A DNA stretch of 64,000 bases, from contig NZ_JAUZQD010000013.1 in the NCBI RefSeq assembly GCF_030709675.1, positions 124,001 through 188,000 on the forward strand, written 5' to 3'. Made by a program: the position numbers and the translations under genes. This stretch comes from Symbioplanes lichenis. GTDB lineage: Bacteria > Actinomycetota > Actinomycetes > Mycobacteriales > Micromonosporaceae. This document shows, one piece after another, positions 42,447-51,335 of this stretch; the stretch's first letter is position 1; the number at the start of each line of letters is the position of its first letter. A model generated the notes under the pieces. The model searched no databases, was not told the DNA's origin, and saw only the letters and a program-made list of their open reading frames with translations.

Positions 42447-43359
42447 GATCGGCGAGCGGGTTCCGATAGAGGGCCTGCCAGAGATAGCTCCACGGGACGG
42501 CCCGGCCGTCGCCGAGGCATTCCCAGCCGTCGTTGGGCCGGTAGCCTTCGATGAAGGCGGGCACCGCCGCCTGGACCGCCTCGCTGTCATGAATGTCGAG
42601 CAGCTGCCTCAGCGGTCCGTTCTCCAGCGCCATCTCCACGGCCTCCTGGCCCTGGAGATAGCCGTCCAGGCTCTTGTCGATGTACTTGCCCACGGGGTTC
42701 TTCACGTAGAAGTGGGAGCACGTCCGGTCGATCAGATCGAGATAGGCGTTCACGGTCTCCGGCCTCATCTCGGTCATCGAGTGGATGTTGAGGCACAGGT
42801 CGAAACGCTCGGTCCGCAGGGCGGCCTCGTCGAGGCTCTCGACCGGGATGAACCGGATCCGGCCGTAGCGGTCCCGGTCGAGGGTCCGCCGCAGGTACGC
42901 GCTGCTCAGCTCGAGTGTGTTCGTCAGATCGACGATGCAGTAGTCGGCGATGTCGTGATTGGACATGATCATGTGAGCGCTGCGGCCGTACCCCGCGCCG
43001 ATCTCCATGACCCGGGCGCCGTGCAGGTCCATCCGCGCCTCGATGAAGCCGAGTTCGAACGTCGCCTGCACGTAGTCCATGCACAGCGTCTCGCCCTCGC
43101 ACCGCACCGAGATGGGGTCGCCGATCTCCCGGTGCGGAGTGCGCTTGATCCGGGCCCAGTCCTCCGGGCTCAGGTCCATGCCCAGCTGATAGGTCAGGGC
43201 CTTCAGATAGCGGATCCCGTTCGTGGACGGGTCCCAGAGGGCCAGCTTGAAGTTCCGCGGATCGGATTTCAGATTCGTCAGGTCGACGGCGGCGTCCTCG
43301 GTGATGAACTGGTCCTGGATCCGTGCCCACTGGCGACTGGCTTGATACTTGAGATCCAT
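42427..43359 (-). CDS. Sugar O-methyltransferase (NanM-like family)
   Basis: A 310-residue protein with a SAM-binding VMEIGAGYGRSAHMI, CIVDLTNTLELSSAYL and LCLNIHSMTEM, the pattern of the putative sugar O-methyltransferase family that includes NanM. Members methylate a hydroxyl of deoxysugars. With C2 and C3 deoxygenated by the two dehydratases, C4 is the only ring hydroxyl left besides C1, so 4-O-methylation is the natural prediction. It is 64 bp downstream of the alpha/beta hydrolase gene and 37 bp upstream of rmlA in the minus-strand operon. Confidence 0.84.
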   Translation of the reverse strand: MDLKYQASRQWARIQDQFITEDAAVDLTNLKSDPRNFKLALWDPSTNGIRYLKALTYQLGMDLSPEDWARIKRTPHREIGDPISVRCEGETLCMDYVQATFELGFIEARMDLHGARVMEIGAGYGRSAHMIMSNHDIADYCIVDLTNTLELSSAYLRRTLDRDRYGRIRFIPVESLDEAALRTERFDLCLNIHSMTEMRPETVNAYLDLIDRTCSHFYVKNPVGKYIDKSLDGYLQGQEAVEMALENGPLRQLLDIHDSEAVQAAVPAFIEGYRPNDGWECLGDGRAVPWSYLWQALYRNPLADRAEPAR

Positions 43360-43423
43360 CTCGCTCCCCCTGGTGGTCGGCGGGCCCGGCCGGGCCGCTC
43401 GGTTCGTGTGCTGGTGCCAGGCC

Positions 43424-44302
43424 CTAACGGGCCGGGGTGGGCGAGGGCGCCGGGCCCGGCCCGGTCCGGGCGCCGGCGAACGCCGCCCGGAGCAGGGCGG
43501 CGAAGCGCTCCGGTTCCTCCTGGAAACCGGTGTGTCCCGCCGGAAAGGTGACCAGCGGCCGCTCGAGCCGGTCGGCCAGCACCGCCGCGGTCCGGTGGTA
43601 GAGCTGCCCCCGGGATGTCGTTCCCCCGGCCACCGTGACCGGCACGAAGGTCGCCCGCAGCACGCCGAGGTCGGGCCGGTACCGGGTGGTGGGCTGGAGG
43701 ATGCACCCGAAGAACCGGTCGAGGAGGGCCCGCGCGTCCTGCGGCGGGGTGTACTGCTCGGCTGTCGGCGCCTGCCCCGGGGCGGACGGCGGCACGAAGC
43801 TGATGCCGGTCAGCTCCGTGTACGCGCGCAGGGCCACCTCACGCCGCCCGGCACCGTACTCCGCGCAGAGCTCGTCGATCGTGGCGCGTATCCGCTCCGC
43901 GTCGGGCAGGAGAGCCGTCACCGGCGGTTCATGGGCGACCAGCGTGCGCACCGCGTCCGGATACCGGGTGACCAGGGCGAGACCGGTGACGGCACCACCG
44001 CTGTTGCCGAACACGTGGGCCGGCCCGGCGGCCAGCGCCGTGATCAGCCGCCGGACGTCGTCCGCGAGCAGGCCGGGTGCGGCCTCCTGCTCCGGGTCGG
44101 CGACGGTACTGCCCAGGATGCCCCGGGGATCGTAGGTCACGACGGTGAAGTCGGCGGCGAGCAGCCCCGCGAGTGACGTGAAGCCCCGGCTGCCCATGGG
44201 TGAGCCGATCATCAGGAGCAGGGGACCCGAGCCGTGCACCTGGTAGCGCAGACGGGCGCCCGGCACGTCCAGGAAGTGCGTCGCCGGGCCGGTGCGGCCC
44301 AT
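43424..44302 (-). CDS. Alpha/beta hydrolase
   Basis: A 292-residue cytoplasmic hydrolase: RYQVHGSGPLLLMIGSP, nucleophile elbow VFGNSGGAV, and the C-terminal His in PAGHTGFQEE. ATG 44302 overlaps the TauD stop (ATGA); the open frame upstream is shadow. The set is typical of small actinomycete esterases and lactone- or epoxide-type hydrolases, so it could hydrolyse an ester, form or open a lactone, or be a resistance function. The C-terminus is Pro/Ala-rich and probably disordered. Confidence 0.85.
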   Translation of the reverse strand: MGRTGPATHFLDVPGARLRYQVHGSGPLLLMIGSPMGSRGFTSLAGLLAADFTVVTYDPRGILGSTVADPEQEAAPGLLADDVRRLITALAAGPAHVFGNSGGAVTGLALVTRYPDAVRTLVAHEPPVTALLPDAERIRATIDELCAEYGAGRREVALRAYTELTGISFVPPSAPGQAPTAEQYTPPQDARALLDRFFGCILQPTTRYRPDLGVLRATFVPVTVAGGTTSRGQLYHRTAAVLADRLERPLVTFPAGHTGFQEEPERFAALLRAAFAGARTGPGPAPSPTPAR

Positions 44303-45168
44303 CAGTACGCTTCCTTCGCGTTCACCCAGTCCGGCACGTAGCGCTGGCCGGGCCCGGGCCGGTAGTGCTCCCACCGGGGCTCGTTGCCGGACGGGGTGTC
44401 GCCGAGCACCACGACGCGCAGTCCCTGACGCCGCTCGGCGTAGTCGTCGACCGCGTAGTGCTGCGTCACCCTGTTGTCCCAGATCGCCACGTCGCCCGGC
44501 TTCCACTGATAGCGGCAGATGAACTCGGGGCTCGTCGAGAAACCGTGGAGGTACTGCAGGAGCGAGTCGCTCTCGTTCCGGCTGAGCTGGGCGATGTGCG
44601 ACGTGTGGGCCCGGTTGACGAACAGCGCCCGGCGCCCGGTCTCGGGGTGCACTCGCACGACGGGGTGTTCCGCCACGCTGTCCAGGCCCGGGATGTGGAT
44701 CGCGTGGACGGCGGTGAGGCCGTCGAGCAGGTCACGCAGCGGGGCGGAGAGCCGCTCGTACGCCAGGTACTGGTTCGACCACATGGTGTCCCCGCCCTGC
44801 GCCGGGCCGTCGACGATCTGGAGGACCGAGCCGATGGGCGGGTTCGGGGCGTAGGTCATGTCGGTGTGCCAGATCGGGATCTTGCCGTTCTGCTCCGAGT
44901 CGATGATCTGGATCTGCGGGTGGCCCTCCAGATGCGGCAGGTACGCGTGCTGCTCCAACTCGCCGAACCGCCGGCCGAAGGCGATGCGCGACTCCGCGGA
45001 CCAGCCCTCCTGCCCGGGGATGAAGATGACGAGGTACTCGAGCAGGAGCCGGTGCAGCTCGGCGAACTCCGCGTCGGTGATGTCCTCGACCCGCACCCCG
45101 TGGACCTCGGCCCCCAGGGCGCTCGTGAGCGGTCGGACATCGAACTTCGTGGTCAGGCTGTCTGACAT
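44302..45168 (-). CDS. TauD-family Fe(II)/2-oxoglutarate dioxygenase
   Basis: A 288-residue TauD-like enzyme. Iron ligands are HTD in IWHTDMTY and the distal His in VTQHYAVDDY; the 2-oxoglutarate Arg is in RRQGLRVVV. GAEVHGV near the N-terminus is also typical. In the phenalinolactone pathway a 2-oxoglutarate dioxygenase is involved in maturing the butyrolactone part, so a core-oxidation role is likely here, but the substrate is inferred only. It is coupled to the hydrolase downstream and lies 49 bp after the FAD monooxygenase gene. Confidence 0.9.
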   Translation of the reverse strand: MSDSLTTKFDVRPLTSALGAEVHGVRVEDITDAEFAELHRLLLEYLVIFIPGQEGWSAESRIAFGRRFGELEQHAYLPHLEGHPQIQIIDSEQNGKIPIWHTDMTYAPNPPIGSVLQIVDGPAQGGDTMWSNQYLAYERLSAPLRDLLDGLTAVHAIHIPGLDSVAEHPVVRVHPETGRRALFVNRAHTSHIAQLSRNESDSLLQYLHGFSTSPEFICRYQWKPGDVAIWDNRVTQHYAVDDYAERRQGLRVVVLGDTPSGNEPRWEHYRPGPGQRYVPDWVNAKEAY

Positions 45169-45217
45169 TCGTCGGCCCTTCTCGTGGTTGTCGCCATGCG
45201 TCGTGGCGTTGTCGGCT

Positions 45218-46534
45218 TCAGGTCCCGGGCCGGTGCCCGGGTGCTCGCCGGGCGGCGAACGACCGGGCCCGCAGGTCGGGCAGGACTCCCAGCTGGATGA
45301 GCCGGTCGAGCCGGTCGAGGGGGTGCATGCCGAGCCCGGACATGTTGTACGTCGTCAGGTAGCGCAGACGGCCGGCCCGGGCGGTTCCCCGCATGAGCCT
45401 GCGGTTCAGGACCCGGCTTCCGCGGGATGTGCTGGTCAGCATCCGGGCCGCGTTGTGGCTCATGGTGTGTACGGCCTGGATCCTGCTCATCCGGTCGTGC
45501 TCGTAGCGGCGCAGCGCGGCATCGACGGCGGCGCCGTCGCCGGGGTCGACGGCCGCGAGCCGGGCCGCGAGGGCCTCGGCGTCGCCGATCGAGGTGTTCA
45601 TCCCCTGAGCCGCCAGCGGGTGCACGACATGCGCGGCCTCCCCGAGCAGGACGAGGCCGGGCCGGACGAGCGACGGCGCACGGTAGCGCCGGACCGGAAG
45701 CACCTGGTGGCGGGTCGCGTGCTCCTCGAGCAGCCCGGCGATCGGGGTCAGCGCCGGCACCCGGCCGACGAGCGCCGCGCACCACCGCCGCAGCTCCTCC
45801 GGGTCCGCCCGGCGGAGTTCTCCGGCCGTCACCTGGACGTACACCCGGATCCGCGCGTCCGGCAGCGGATACACCATGACCAGGCCGCGGCCGGTGGCAT
45901 AGGCGGACACTTCGTCGCCCGCCGCCAGAGTGCCGGGCAGCTCGAAGGACAGCAGCCGATGTTCGTAGGCGACCGGTTGCACCTCGATCCCGGCCAGGGT
46001 GCGCAGCCGTGACGACATCCCGTCCGCCGCCACGACGAGCCCCGCCCGTATCTCGAGGGCGGTGCCGCCGGCGACAGCGCGTATCCCGGTCACCCGGCCG
46101 TCCGGGTCCGTGCTGAGGTCCTTCACCAGGACCCCGCGCCGCAGACGCACCGCCGGGCCCAGGGACTCGGCCATGCAGTCCAGGATCGTCGAGTAGTCGT
46201 GCGCGAGCATCCATGGCCTGTCGCTGCCGAGCACCGAGAAGTCCAGGGCCATCAGCTCCGCGCCGTCGGCCGCGCGGGCGACGAGCCGGGTCAGCCGGAC
46301 CGCTCGCCGGCGCTCGAGGCGGCCGAGCACGCCCCACGCGTCCAGGGCTCCCAGCGATCCGGGCTGGAGCACCTCGCCCTTCCAGAGCGAGGGCTGGACC
46401 GGCCGCTTGTCCAGCAGGGTCACGTCCAGGCCGGAGCGCCCGAGGGCGCACGCCGCCGCCAGGCCGGCGACTCCGGCGCCGCAGATCACCACATCGGTGT
46501 CCACCACTCGGTCCGCGCCGTGGCCGGTCGTCAC
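45218..46534 (-). CDS. FAD-dependent monooxygenase, probable terminal-olefin epoxidase
   Basis: A 438-residue group A flavoprotein: VVICGAGVAGLAAACALG (FAD Rossmann), VVAADGMSSRLRTLAG (DG motif) and LLGEAAHVVHPLAAQGMN (the second FAD motif, with Glu for the usual Asp). GTG 46534 overlaps the cyclase stop (GTGA). Squalene-epoxidase-like flavoproteins next to a terpene cyclase and UbiA gene epoxidise the last double bond of a prenyl chain before cyclisation in bacterial meroterpenoid and indoloterpenoid pathways. That role is inferred; it would place an oxygen at C3 of the cyclised core. Confidence 0.87.
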   Translation of the reverse strand: MTTGHGADRVVDTDVVICGAGVAGLAAACALGRSGLDVTLLDKRPVQPSLWKGEVLQPGSLGALDAWGVLGRLERRRAVRLTRLVARAADGAELMALDFSVLGSDRPWMLAHDYSTILDCMAESLGPAVRLRRGVLVKDLSTDPDGRVTGIRAVAGGTALEIRAGLVVAADGMSSRLRTLAGIEVQPVAYEHRLLSFELPGTLAAGDEVSAYATGRGLVMVYPLPDARIRVYVQVTAGELRRADPEELRRWCAALVGRVPALTPIAGLLEEHATRHQVLPVRRYRAPSLVRPGLVLLGEAAHVVHPLAAQGMNTSIGDAEALAARLAAVDPGDGAAVDAALRRYEHDRMSRIQAVHTMSHNAARMLTSTSRGSRVLNRRLMRGTARAGRLRYLTTYNMSGLGMHPLDRLDRLIQLGVLPDLRARSFAARRAPGHRPGT

Positions 46535-48246
46535 GACGCCTCCTGCCGGGCCGCCGGGCCGGCGGTGAGCGCGCCGCGGTAGGCGCCCAGCGCCCCCAGC
46601 GCCAGCCCGTTCCCGATCAGGCCGTCCACGTAGTAGGCGAGCCGCCGGATGTGCAGGCACACCGGGCTCGGCACCCAGCGGCCGTCGTCGCGCTGGGCGG
46701 CCATGATCCATTCCGCCGCCCGCCGGAGCCGGTCGTCCGCCGCCGGCAGGCCCGCGGCGAGCAGACCGCGGAGCGCCCAGGAGGTCTCCTCGACAGTGCC
46801 CCGGTCCGGATCGTCGCCGGGCGTGCCGGTGTCGCCGGGGCCCCACGACCCGTCCGCCAGTTGTGCGGCCAGAAGGGCGTCACGGGCCCGGCGGGCGGCC
46901 GGGCTCCCGTGCACTCCGCCGTGCGCGAAGGCCACGAGCACCATGGCGGTCGCGGCGGTGCGGCCCCGGTACCACAGACCTTCGTAGGTGCCGTCCGCCC
47001 GCTGGCTGCCGCGCAGCCAGTCCAGTGCTCTGCGGATCCGGGGATCGGTGCCCGGCAGGCCGCCGCCGAGCAGGGCCTCGACGCACTGTGCCGTCGTGTA
47101 GGGGCAAGGGCCGTCGTTCGGCAGCGTGGTGTTCCGGACAAAGGTTCCCCACGACCCTCGGCTGTCCTGCCGGGACAGCAGCCAGTCCAGGCCGTGCCGC
47201 AAGGGTTCGCGAGGTTCGGCGTCGCCGGCGGGCAGGAGCGCGGCCAGCACGTTCGCACTGTCCAGAAAGTTGGGCCAGCCGCGCGGGCCTTCCCACCCCC
47301 ACCCGCCGGGCGGTGTGCCGTAGACCGCGAACGCCGCGTCCTGCCGGCACCCGCGCAACCACTGCCGGGCCCGGACCAGCCGTGGATCGCCGGTGTAACC
47401 CGCGTCGGCCAGGCCGCGGGCGACGTAGGACCCGCCGATCAGGTCGAGCCCCTGCATGATGTGCCAGGAGCCGTCGGGCTGCACGTTCGCCCGCAGATAG
47501 CCGACGGTCTCGGCGATCATGCGGCGGGGGGCCCCGGCCCGGACCAGGCCGATGCACACGACCGCGGCGAGCCAGTTGTCACCGCCGTAGCCGCCCCGGT
47601 CGTTCTCCGCGCGTTCCACCTCCTGGAGCAGGCGCAGCCCGGCCGGCCGGGCCAGCCGGTGCAGCAGCCGCCCGGCGCCTCCCGGGGCGTCGTGGTAGGC
47701 CTGGATGAAGGCCATGGCCACGAAGGGCGCGGCCCGGAACGACAGTCGTGGCCGCCAGACCCGGCGGGGCAGCAGCAGGAGCTCCAGGGGGATGCGCCGG
47801 GACCCCCGCATGTCTCCCAGACCAGCCAGGACGAGAAAGGTCCGGGCCATGTGAACCATGCCGGGATCCGCGAGCGCCGCGAGGCCACCGAGCGACTCGA
47901 CCAGGCCGAGCGCCCGCCGCACGGCATCGGCGGCCGGCGCGGGGGCCACCAGCCGCAGGGCCGACGCCGCCACCACCGTGGGCACCAGCTGCGAGGCCGC
48001 GGCGGGCACTCCGCCCCAGCCGCCGTCCGGGTTCTGCCTCGCCGTCAGCCACGCGGCCCCCCGCTGCACCAGGTCTCGTGAGCGGCCGGGATCGGCGAGG
48101 TGCAGGGCGACGATCGCGCCGGCGGTCCCCAGGACGGCGGTGGGACGGTGGTTCGGCCAGGAGCCGTCCGGGCGTTGCGAGGCGAACAGCGCCTCCGCGG
48201 CGCGCGTGATCGAGGACTCGATCCGGCTGTCGAATTCCGGGTACAA
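46531..48246 (-). CDS. Class II terpene cyclase-like (squalene-hopene cyclase fold) with degenerate acid motif
   Basis: A 571-residue alpha-alpha barrel protein with several QW-type repeats (QRPDGSW, QNPDGGWGG, VQPDGSW, QDSRGSWG, QRADGTY, QLADGSWG, QRDDGRW). At the place of the DxDD motif of class II cyclases the sequence is Asn326-Phe-Leu-Asp329-Ser-Ala: only the last Asp remains, and the residue equivalent to the catalytic central Asp is Leu. It may work on an epoxide, use another acid, or have lost protonation activity. It sits between the epoxidase-like and UbiA genes (GTGA overlap with the former), so it most likely takes part in forming the polycyclic diterpenoid. Confidence 0.86.
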   Translation of the reverse strand: MYPEFDSRIESSITRAAEALFASQRPDGSWPNHRPTAVLGTAGAIVALHLADPGRSRDLVQRGAAWLTARQNPDGGWGGVPAAASQLVPTVVAASALRLVAPAPAADAVRRALGLVESLGGLAALADPGMVHMARTFLVLAGLGDMRGSRRIPLELLLLPRRVWRPRLSFRAAPFVAMAFIQAYHDAPGGAGRLLHRLARPAGLRLLQEVERAENDRGGYGGDNWLAAVVCIGLVRAGAPRRMIAETVGYLRANVQPDGSWHIMQGLDLIGGSYVARGLADAGYTGDPRLVRARQWLRGCRQDAAFAVYGTPPGGWGWEGPRGWPNFLDSANVLAALLPAGDAEPREPLRHGLDWLLSRQDSRGSWGTFVRNTTLPNDGPCPYTTAQCVEALLGGGLPGTDPRIRRALDWLRGSQRADGTYEGLWYRGRTAATAMVLVAFAHGGVHGSPAARRARDALLAAQLADGSWGPGDTGTPGDDPDRGTVEETSWALRGLLAAGLPAADDRLRRAAEWIMAAQRDDGRWVPSPVCLHIRRLAYYVDGLIGNGLALGALGAYRGALTAGPAARQEAS

Positions 48247-48261
48247 AGCGAAGCACCCCTC

Positions 48262-49257
48262 TCAGGAGAAGGTCGCCGGGACATGCGGGGCGGTGCTGTG
48301 CGGGAACTCGTACCGCGACCGCATGGTCTGCTGGCTGACCAGCGTGAGCGCGAGCAACGGCGCGAGGATCGCGAGCACGGTGGCACCTCCGAGACCCGGA
48401 ACCAGGAGCGCTGCGGCAAGCACCATCCGCTCGACGACCAGCACCTCGTGCGACCGCAGGCTCAGCCGTTCCGCGGGTCCGGGGCCGGAGGCGTACAGCA
48501 TGCCGAAGGCCCCGCCCCCGAGGCCCGCGGCGACGAGCAGGGCGACCAGACCGCCCACCCGGCCGTCGGGCAGGGTGAGGACGCCCGCCGTGGCCACCGC
48601 GATGGCCAGGGCGTAGAGGCCCGTCGCCGTCCGGGCGGCCGTCCGGGCCCCGCGCCGCACCGCGAAGGTCGCATATCCGCCCGCGCGGTCGCCGGAGACG
48701 TCGCGCAGCGTCCCGACCAGGTTGGACGCGGTGTCGTGGGCCCAGAAGACCGGCACGAACAGCACGACCCCGGCCGGCGGCCAGGCCGACGCCATCATCG
48801 ACCCGAAGACGAGCGCCCCGCCGGTCAGTGACCCGCGGACGAGATTGCCCGCCAGCCCTCTCGCCTTGAAGAAGGCGTTGTAGGCCATCGCCCCGCCGAC
48901 GGCTGCGACGGTCAGGAGGAGGGCCCGGTAGTTGACGGCGGCGGTCGTCGCGGCGGCGGCCAGCGCCAGGACGGCGCCGCACCAGACCGCTGTCCGGGGA
49001 CGGATCAGGCCCGCGGGGATGGGCCGCTGCGGCTTGCTGATCGCGTCGAGATCCCGGTCGAAGTAGTCGCCCAGGTAGTGAGCCGCGATCCAGACCAGGG
49101 TGGGCACCGCCCACGCCACCGCCGCCCGGGTGACCACGAGCCGGTCGGCGGCGAGCACGTAGCCGGCCGCTCCGACCAGGCCGGCGTACCAGAGGGTGTA
49201 GGGCCGCCACGTCCGCACATGGGCGACGAGGGTGCTGCCGGGACCGTGCTCGCCCAC
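48262..49257 (-). CDS. UbiA-family prenyltransferase or membrane terpene synthase
   Basis: A 331-residue membrane protein with about eight to nine hydrophobic helices. Both Asp-rich motifs are intact: DYFDRDLD after the second helix and DVSGDRAGG in the later loop. UbiA proteins either attach a prenyl chain to an acceptor or, in some actinomycete diterpenoid clusters, act as membrane-bound terpene synthases. No aromatic acceptor pathway is visible in the window, so both readings stay open. GTG 49257 begins 1 bp after the FAH gene stop; the cyclase gene follows after 15 bp. Confidence 0.9.
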   Translation of the reverse strand: MGEHGPGSTLVAHVRTWRPYTLWYAGLVGAAGYVLAADRLVVTRAAVAWAVPTLVWIAAHYLGDYFDRDLDAISKPQRPIPAGLIRPRTAVWCGAVLALAAAATTAAVNYRALLLTVAAVGGAMAYNAFFKARGLAGNLVRGSLTGGALVFGSMMASAWPPAGVVLFVPVFWAHDTASNLVGTLRDVSGDRAGGYATFAVRRGARTAARTATGLYALAIAVATAGVLTLPDGRVGGLVALLVAAGLGGGAFGMLYASGPGPAERLSLRSHEVLVVERMVLAAALLVPGLGGATVLAILAPLLALTLVSQQTMRSRYEFPHSTAPHVPATFS

Positions 49258-49258
49258 G

Positions 49259-50110
49259 TCAGGCGCTCCTTCCGTCGTTCCCGGTCGCGCCGGGGGTCCA
49301 CGACTCGCCGTCCGCCGGCGTGACGGTGTTGCCCAGGGTGCCGATCCCGGCGACCGACACCTCGACCCGATCGCCCACCGCCAGCGGGCCGGAACCCTCG
49401 GGCGTGCCCGTCAGGATCACGTCGCCGGGGAGCAGCGACATGTACCGGCTCACCACCGCGACGACCTCGTGCACCGGCGTGACGAGGCCACGGGTGCTGC
49501 CGTCCTGGCGCGTCTCGCCGTTGACCCGGCAGGTGATCCGCACGTCCTCCGGGTCGAGTCCCGTGGCCAGCCACGGCCCCAGCGGCGTGAACCCGTCGAA
49601 GTGCTTCGCCCAGACCGGCGGCTGCCCGGCCCGCTCCGGCGAGGCTCGGTGCGCGTAGCTCGTGAGGTCGTTCGCGCAGGTGTATCCGGCCACGACCGTC
49701 GCCACCCGGCCCGCCGGAACGTTCTTGCAGGCCACGGCGATGACCACCGCCAGCTCCGCCTCGTACCGGAGCTCCCAGGCGGCGCCCGGATGGCCGATCG
49801 GCTGCCCGTCGCCGATCAGCGTCGACGGTGGCTTCGTCACGACGGAGCAGGTGGCGGGATCGGCCGGGTGCCCGGCGCCGCGGCGGGCCGCCCTGTCCGG
49901 CGCGTAGTTGAGGGCGACACAGATGATCTTGGTCGGGTCGGCCGGCGGCAGCAGCGTCACCCCGGTGATCGGCCGGACCGGGCCGGCCCGGTCGACCCAG
50001 CCCCCGGCGAGCCCGTCGTAGCGCACGGGCACCAGGCGATCGCCGTCCCCGCCGGGCTCGACCCGCGCGTGCCCGGTCTCGTCACCGTCAGCGAACCTGC
50101 AGATCAGCAC
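49259..50110 (-). CDS. Fumarylacetoacetate hydrolase-family protein
   Basis: A 283-residue FAH-fold protein: KIICVALNYAPD, the metal ligands Glu-x-Glu in RYEAELAVVI and Asp in TCANDLTSY, and GDVILTGTPEGSG. The family hydrolyses or decarboxylates acylpyruvates and similar 2-oxo acids. Since the butyrolactone of phenalinolactone-type compounds carries a short-chain oxo-acid-derived unit, this enzyme could handle that unit (C-C bond formation, cleavage or decarboxylation); this is speculative. GTG 50110 with GAGGA upstream; 31 bp after the P450. Confidence 0.88.
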   Translation of the reverse strand: MLICRFADGDETGHARVEPGGDGDRLVPVRYDGLAGGWVDRAGPVRPITGVTLLPPADPTKIICVALNYAPDRAARRGAGHPADPATCSVVTKPPSTLIGDGQPIGHPGAAWELRYEAELAVVIAVACKNVPAGRVATVVAGYTCANDLTSYAHRASPERAGQPPVWAKHFDGFTPLGPWLATGLDPEDVRITCRVNGETRQDGSTRGLVTPVHEVVAVVSRYMSLLPGDVILTGTPEGSGPLAVGDRVEVSVAGIGTLGNTVTPADGESWTPGATGNDGRSA

Positions 50111-50141
50111 CGGGATGTCCTCGTTCCTGCGAGACGGCTCG

Positions 50142-51335
50142 TCACCAGGCGACCGGCAACGTCTCGAGGCGGATCGTGACGTGCCCTCCGCGCCAGCTCA
50201 GACTGTCCATCGGCACGGCCGGCCGCAGACCCGGGAGCCGGCGCAGGAGCGTCGCGAACACCGTCCTGAGCTCGAGCCGGGCCAGGGCGGCCCCCAGACA
50301 GTGATGCGCCCCGAAACCGAACGCGAGATGCGGGTTCGGCTCGCGCGTCACATCGAGCCGGTCGCCGTCGGGGAAGACCGTCGCGTCGCGGTTGGCCGCG
50401 TTGATCGAGATCTGGACCAGATCGCCCGCGGCGATCTCCTGACCGCCCAGCCGTACGGCCTCGGTGGCTATCTGGAGCCGGTTGACGTCGATGACCGGTT
50501 GATAGCGCACCAGCTCCTCCACGGCGCTGCCGACCAGATCCGGACGGGCGCGAAGCTTCTGCCACTCGTCCGGGTGGCGGAACAACCGGAGCAGGCCGGC
50601 GCTGATCGCGGTCCGGGTCGTCTCCAGGCCACCCGCGAGAACGACGACGGTGAGCGAGAGCAGCTCTTCCATCGAGAGCGCGCGGTCGGTGTCGTACGCA
50701 TGGACCAGTCTGGTCAGCACGTCCGCGTCCGGTGCGGGGCTCTCGCCCGGCCGCCCGCGCCGGGCCGGCAGCAGGCCCGCGATGTAGGCCGTCAGCTCCC
50801 GCCAGGCGTCCGGGTCGGGAGGGCCGGCGCCGACCGCGGTGATGTGGTCGCACCAGCCGCTCAGCGCGTCGCGGTCCGCCGCCGGAAAACCGAGCAGCTC
50901 GCAGATGGCGAGGGCGGGCAGGGGGTCGGCCAGATGGGCGACGAGGTCCACCGGCGGGCCCGCCTCCTCCATGGCGTCGATCAGATCGTCGGTCCACGCC
51001 TGCACGGCCGGGGCCATGGCCTCGATCCGCCGGAGGCTGAACGACTTGGCGACCAGGGCGCGGAGCTCGGTGTGCGGGCGGCCGTCCAGGTTCACCGATC
51101 GGGCCGGGCTGACAGCGGTGCCGGCCAGCCGGGCGCGCACGCCCGTGACGTCCCGGGTGAATCTGCGGTCGTGCAGCACCGTCCGGACGTCTTCGTGCCG
51201 GGTCACGAGCCAGGCGTGCTGCCCGTCGGCGAGCAGCACACGGGGAAGTGACGCCTGGCGGCGCCAGGCGTCCAGCTGCGGAGGCAATTCGCCCGCGGTG
51301 TCCGCGGAACTGGGAAGAACAGGGACTCGTTCCAT
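50142..51335 (-). CDS. Cytochrome P450 at head of terpene operon
   Basis: A 397-residue P450: heme segment FGFGAHHCLGAALA, I-helix LAGGLETTR, K-helix VEELVRY. ATG 51335 is chosen where homology begins; the open frame upstream is not P450-like. It is the first gene of a nine-gene minus-strand operon running through FAH, UbiA, cyclase, epoxidase, TauD, hydrolase, sugar methyltransferase and rmlA. A CTAATCAGGGT element lies 136 bp upstream. It probably oxidises the diterpenoid core. Gly takes the place of the usual acidic residue environment at GGLETT without loss of the Glu/Thr pair. Confidence 0.92.
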   Translation of the reverse strand: MERVPVLPSSADTAGELPPQLDAWRRQASLPRVLLADGQHAWLVTRHEDVRTVLHDRRFTRDVTGVRARLAGTAVSPARSVNLDGRPHTELRALVAKSFSLRRIEAMAPAVQAWTDDLIDAMEEAGPPVDLVAHLADPLPALAICELLGFPAADRDALSGWCDHITAVGAGPPDPDAWRELTAYIAGLLPARRGRPGESPAPDADVLTRLVHAYDTDRALSMEELLSLTVVVLAGGLETTRTAISAGLLRLFRHPDEWQKLRARPDLVGSAVEELVRYQPVIDVNRLQIATEAVRLGGQEIAAGDLVQISINAANRDATVFPDGDRLDVTREPNPHLAFGFGAHHCLGAALARLELRTVFATLLRRLPGLRPAVPMDSLSWRGGHVTIRLETLPVAW

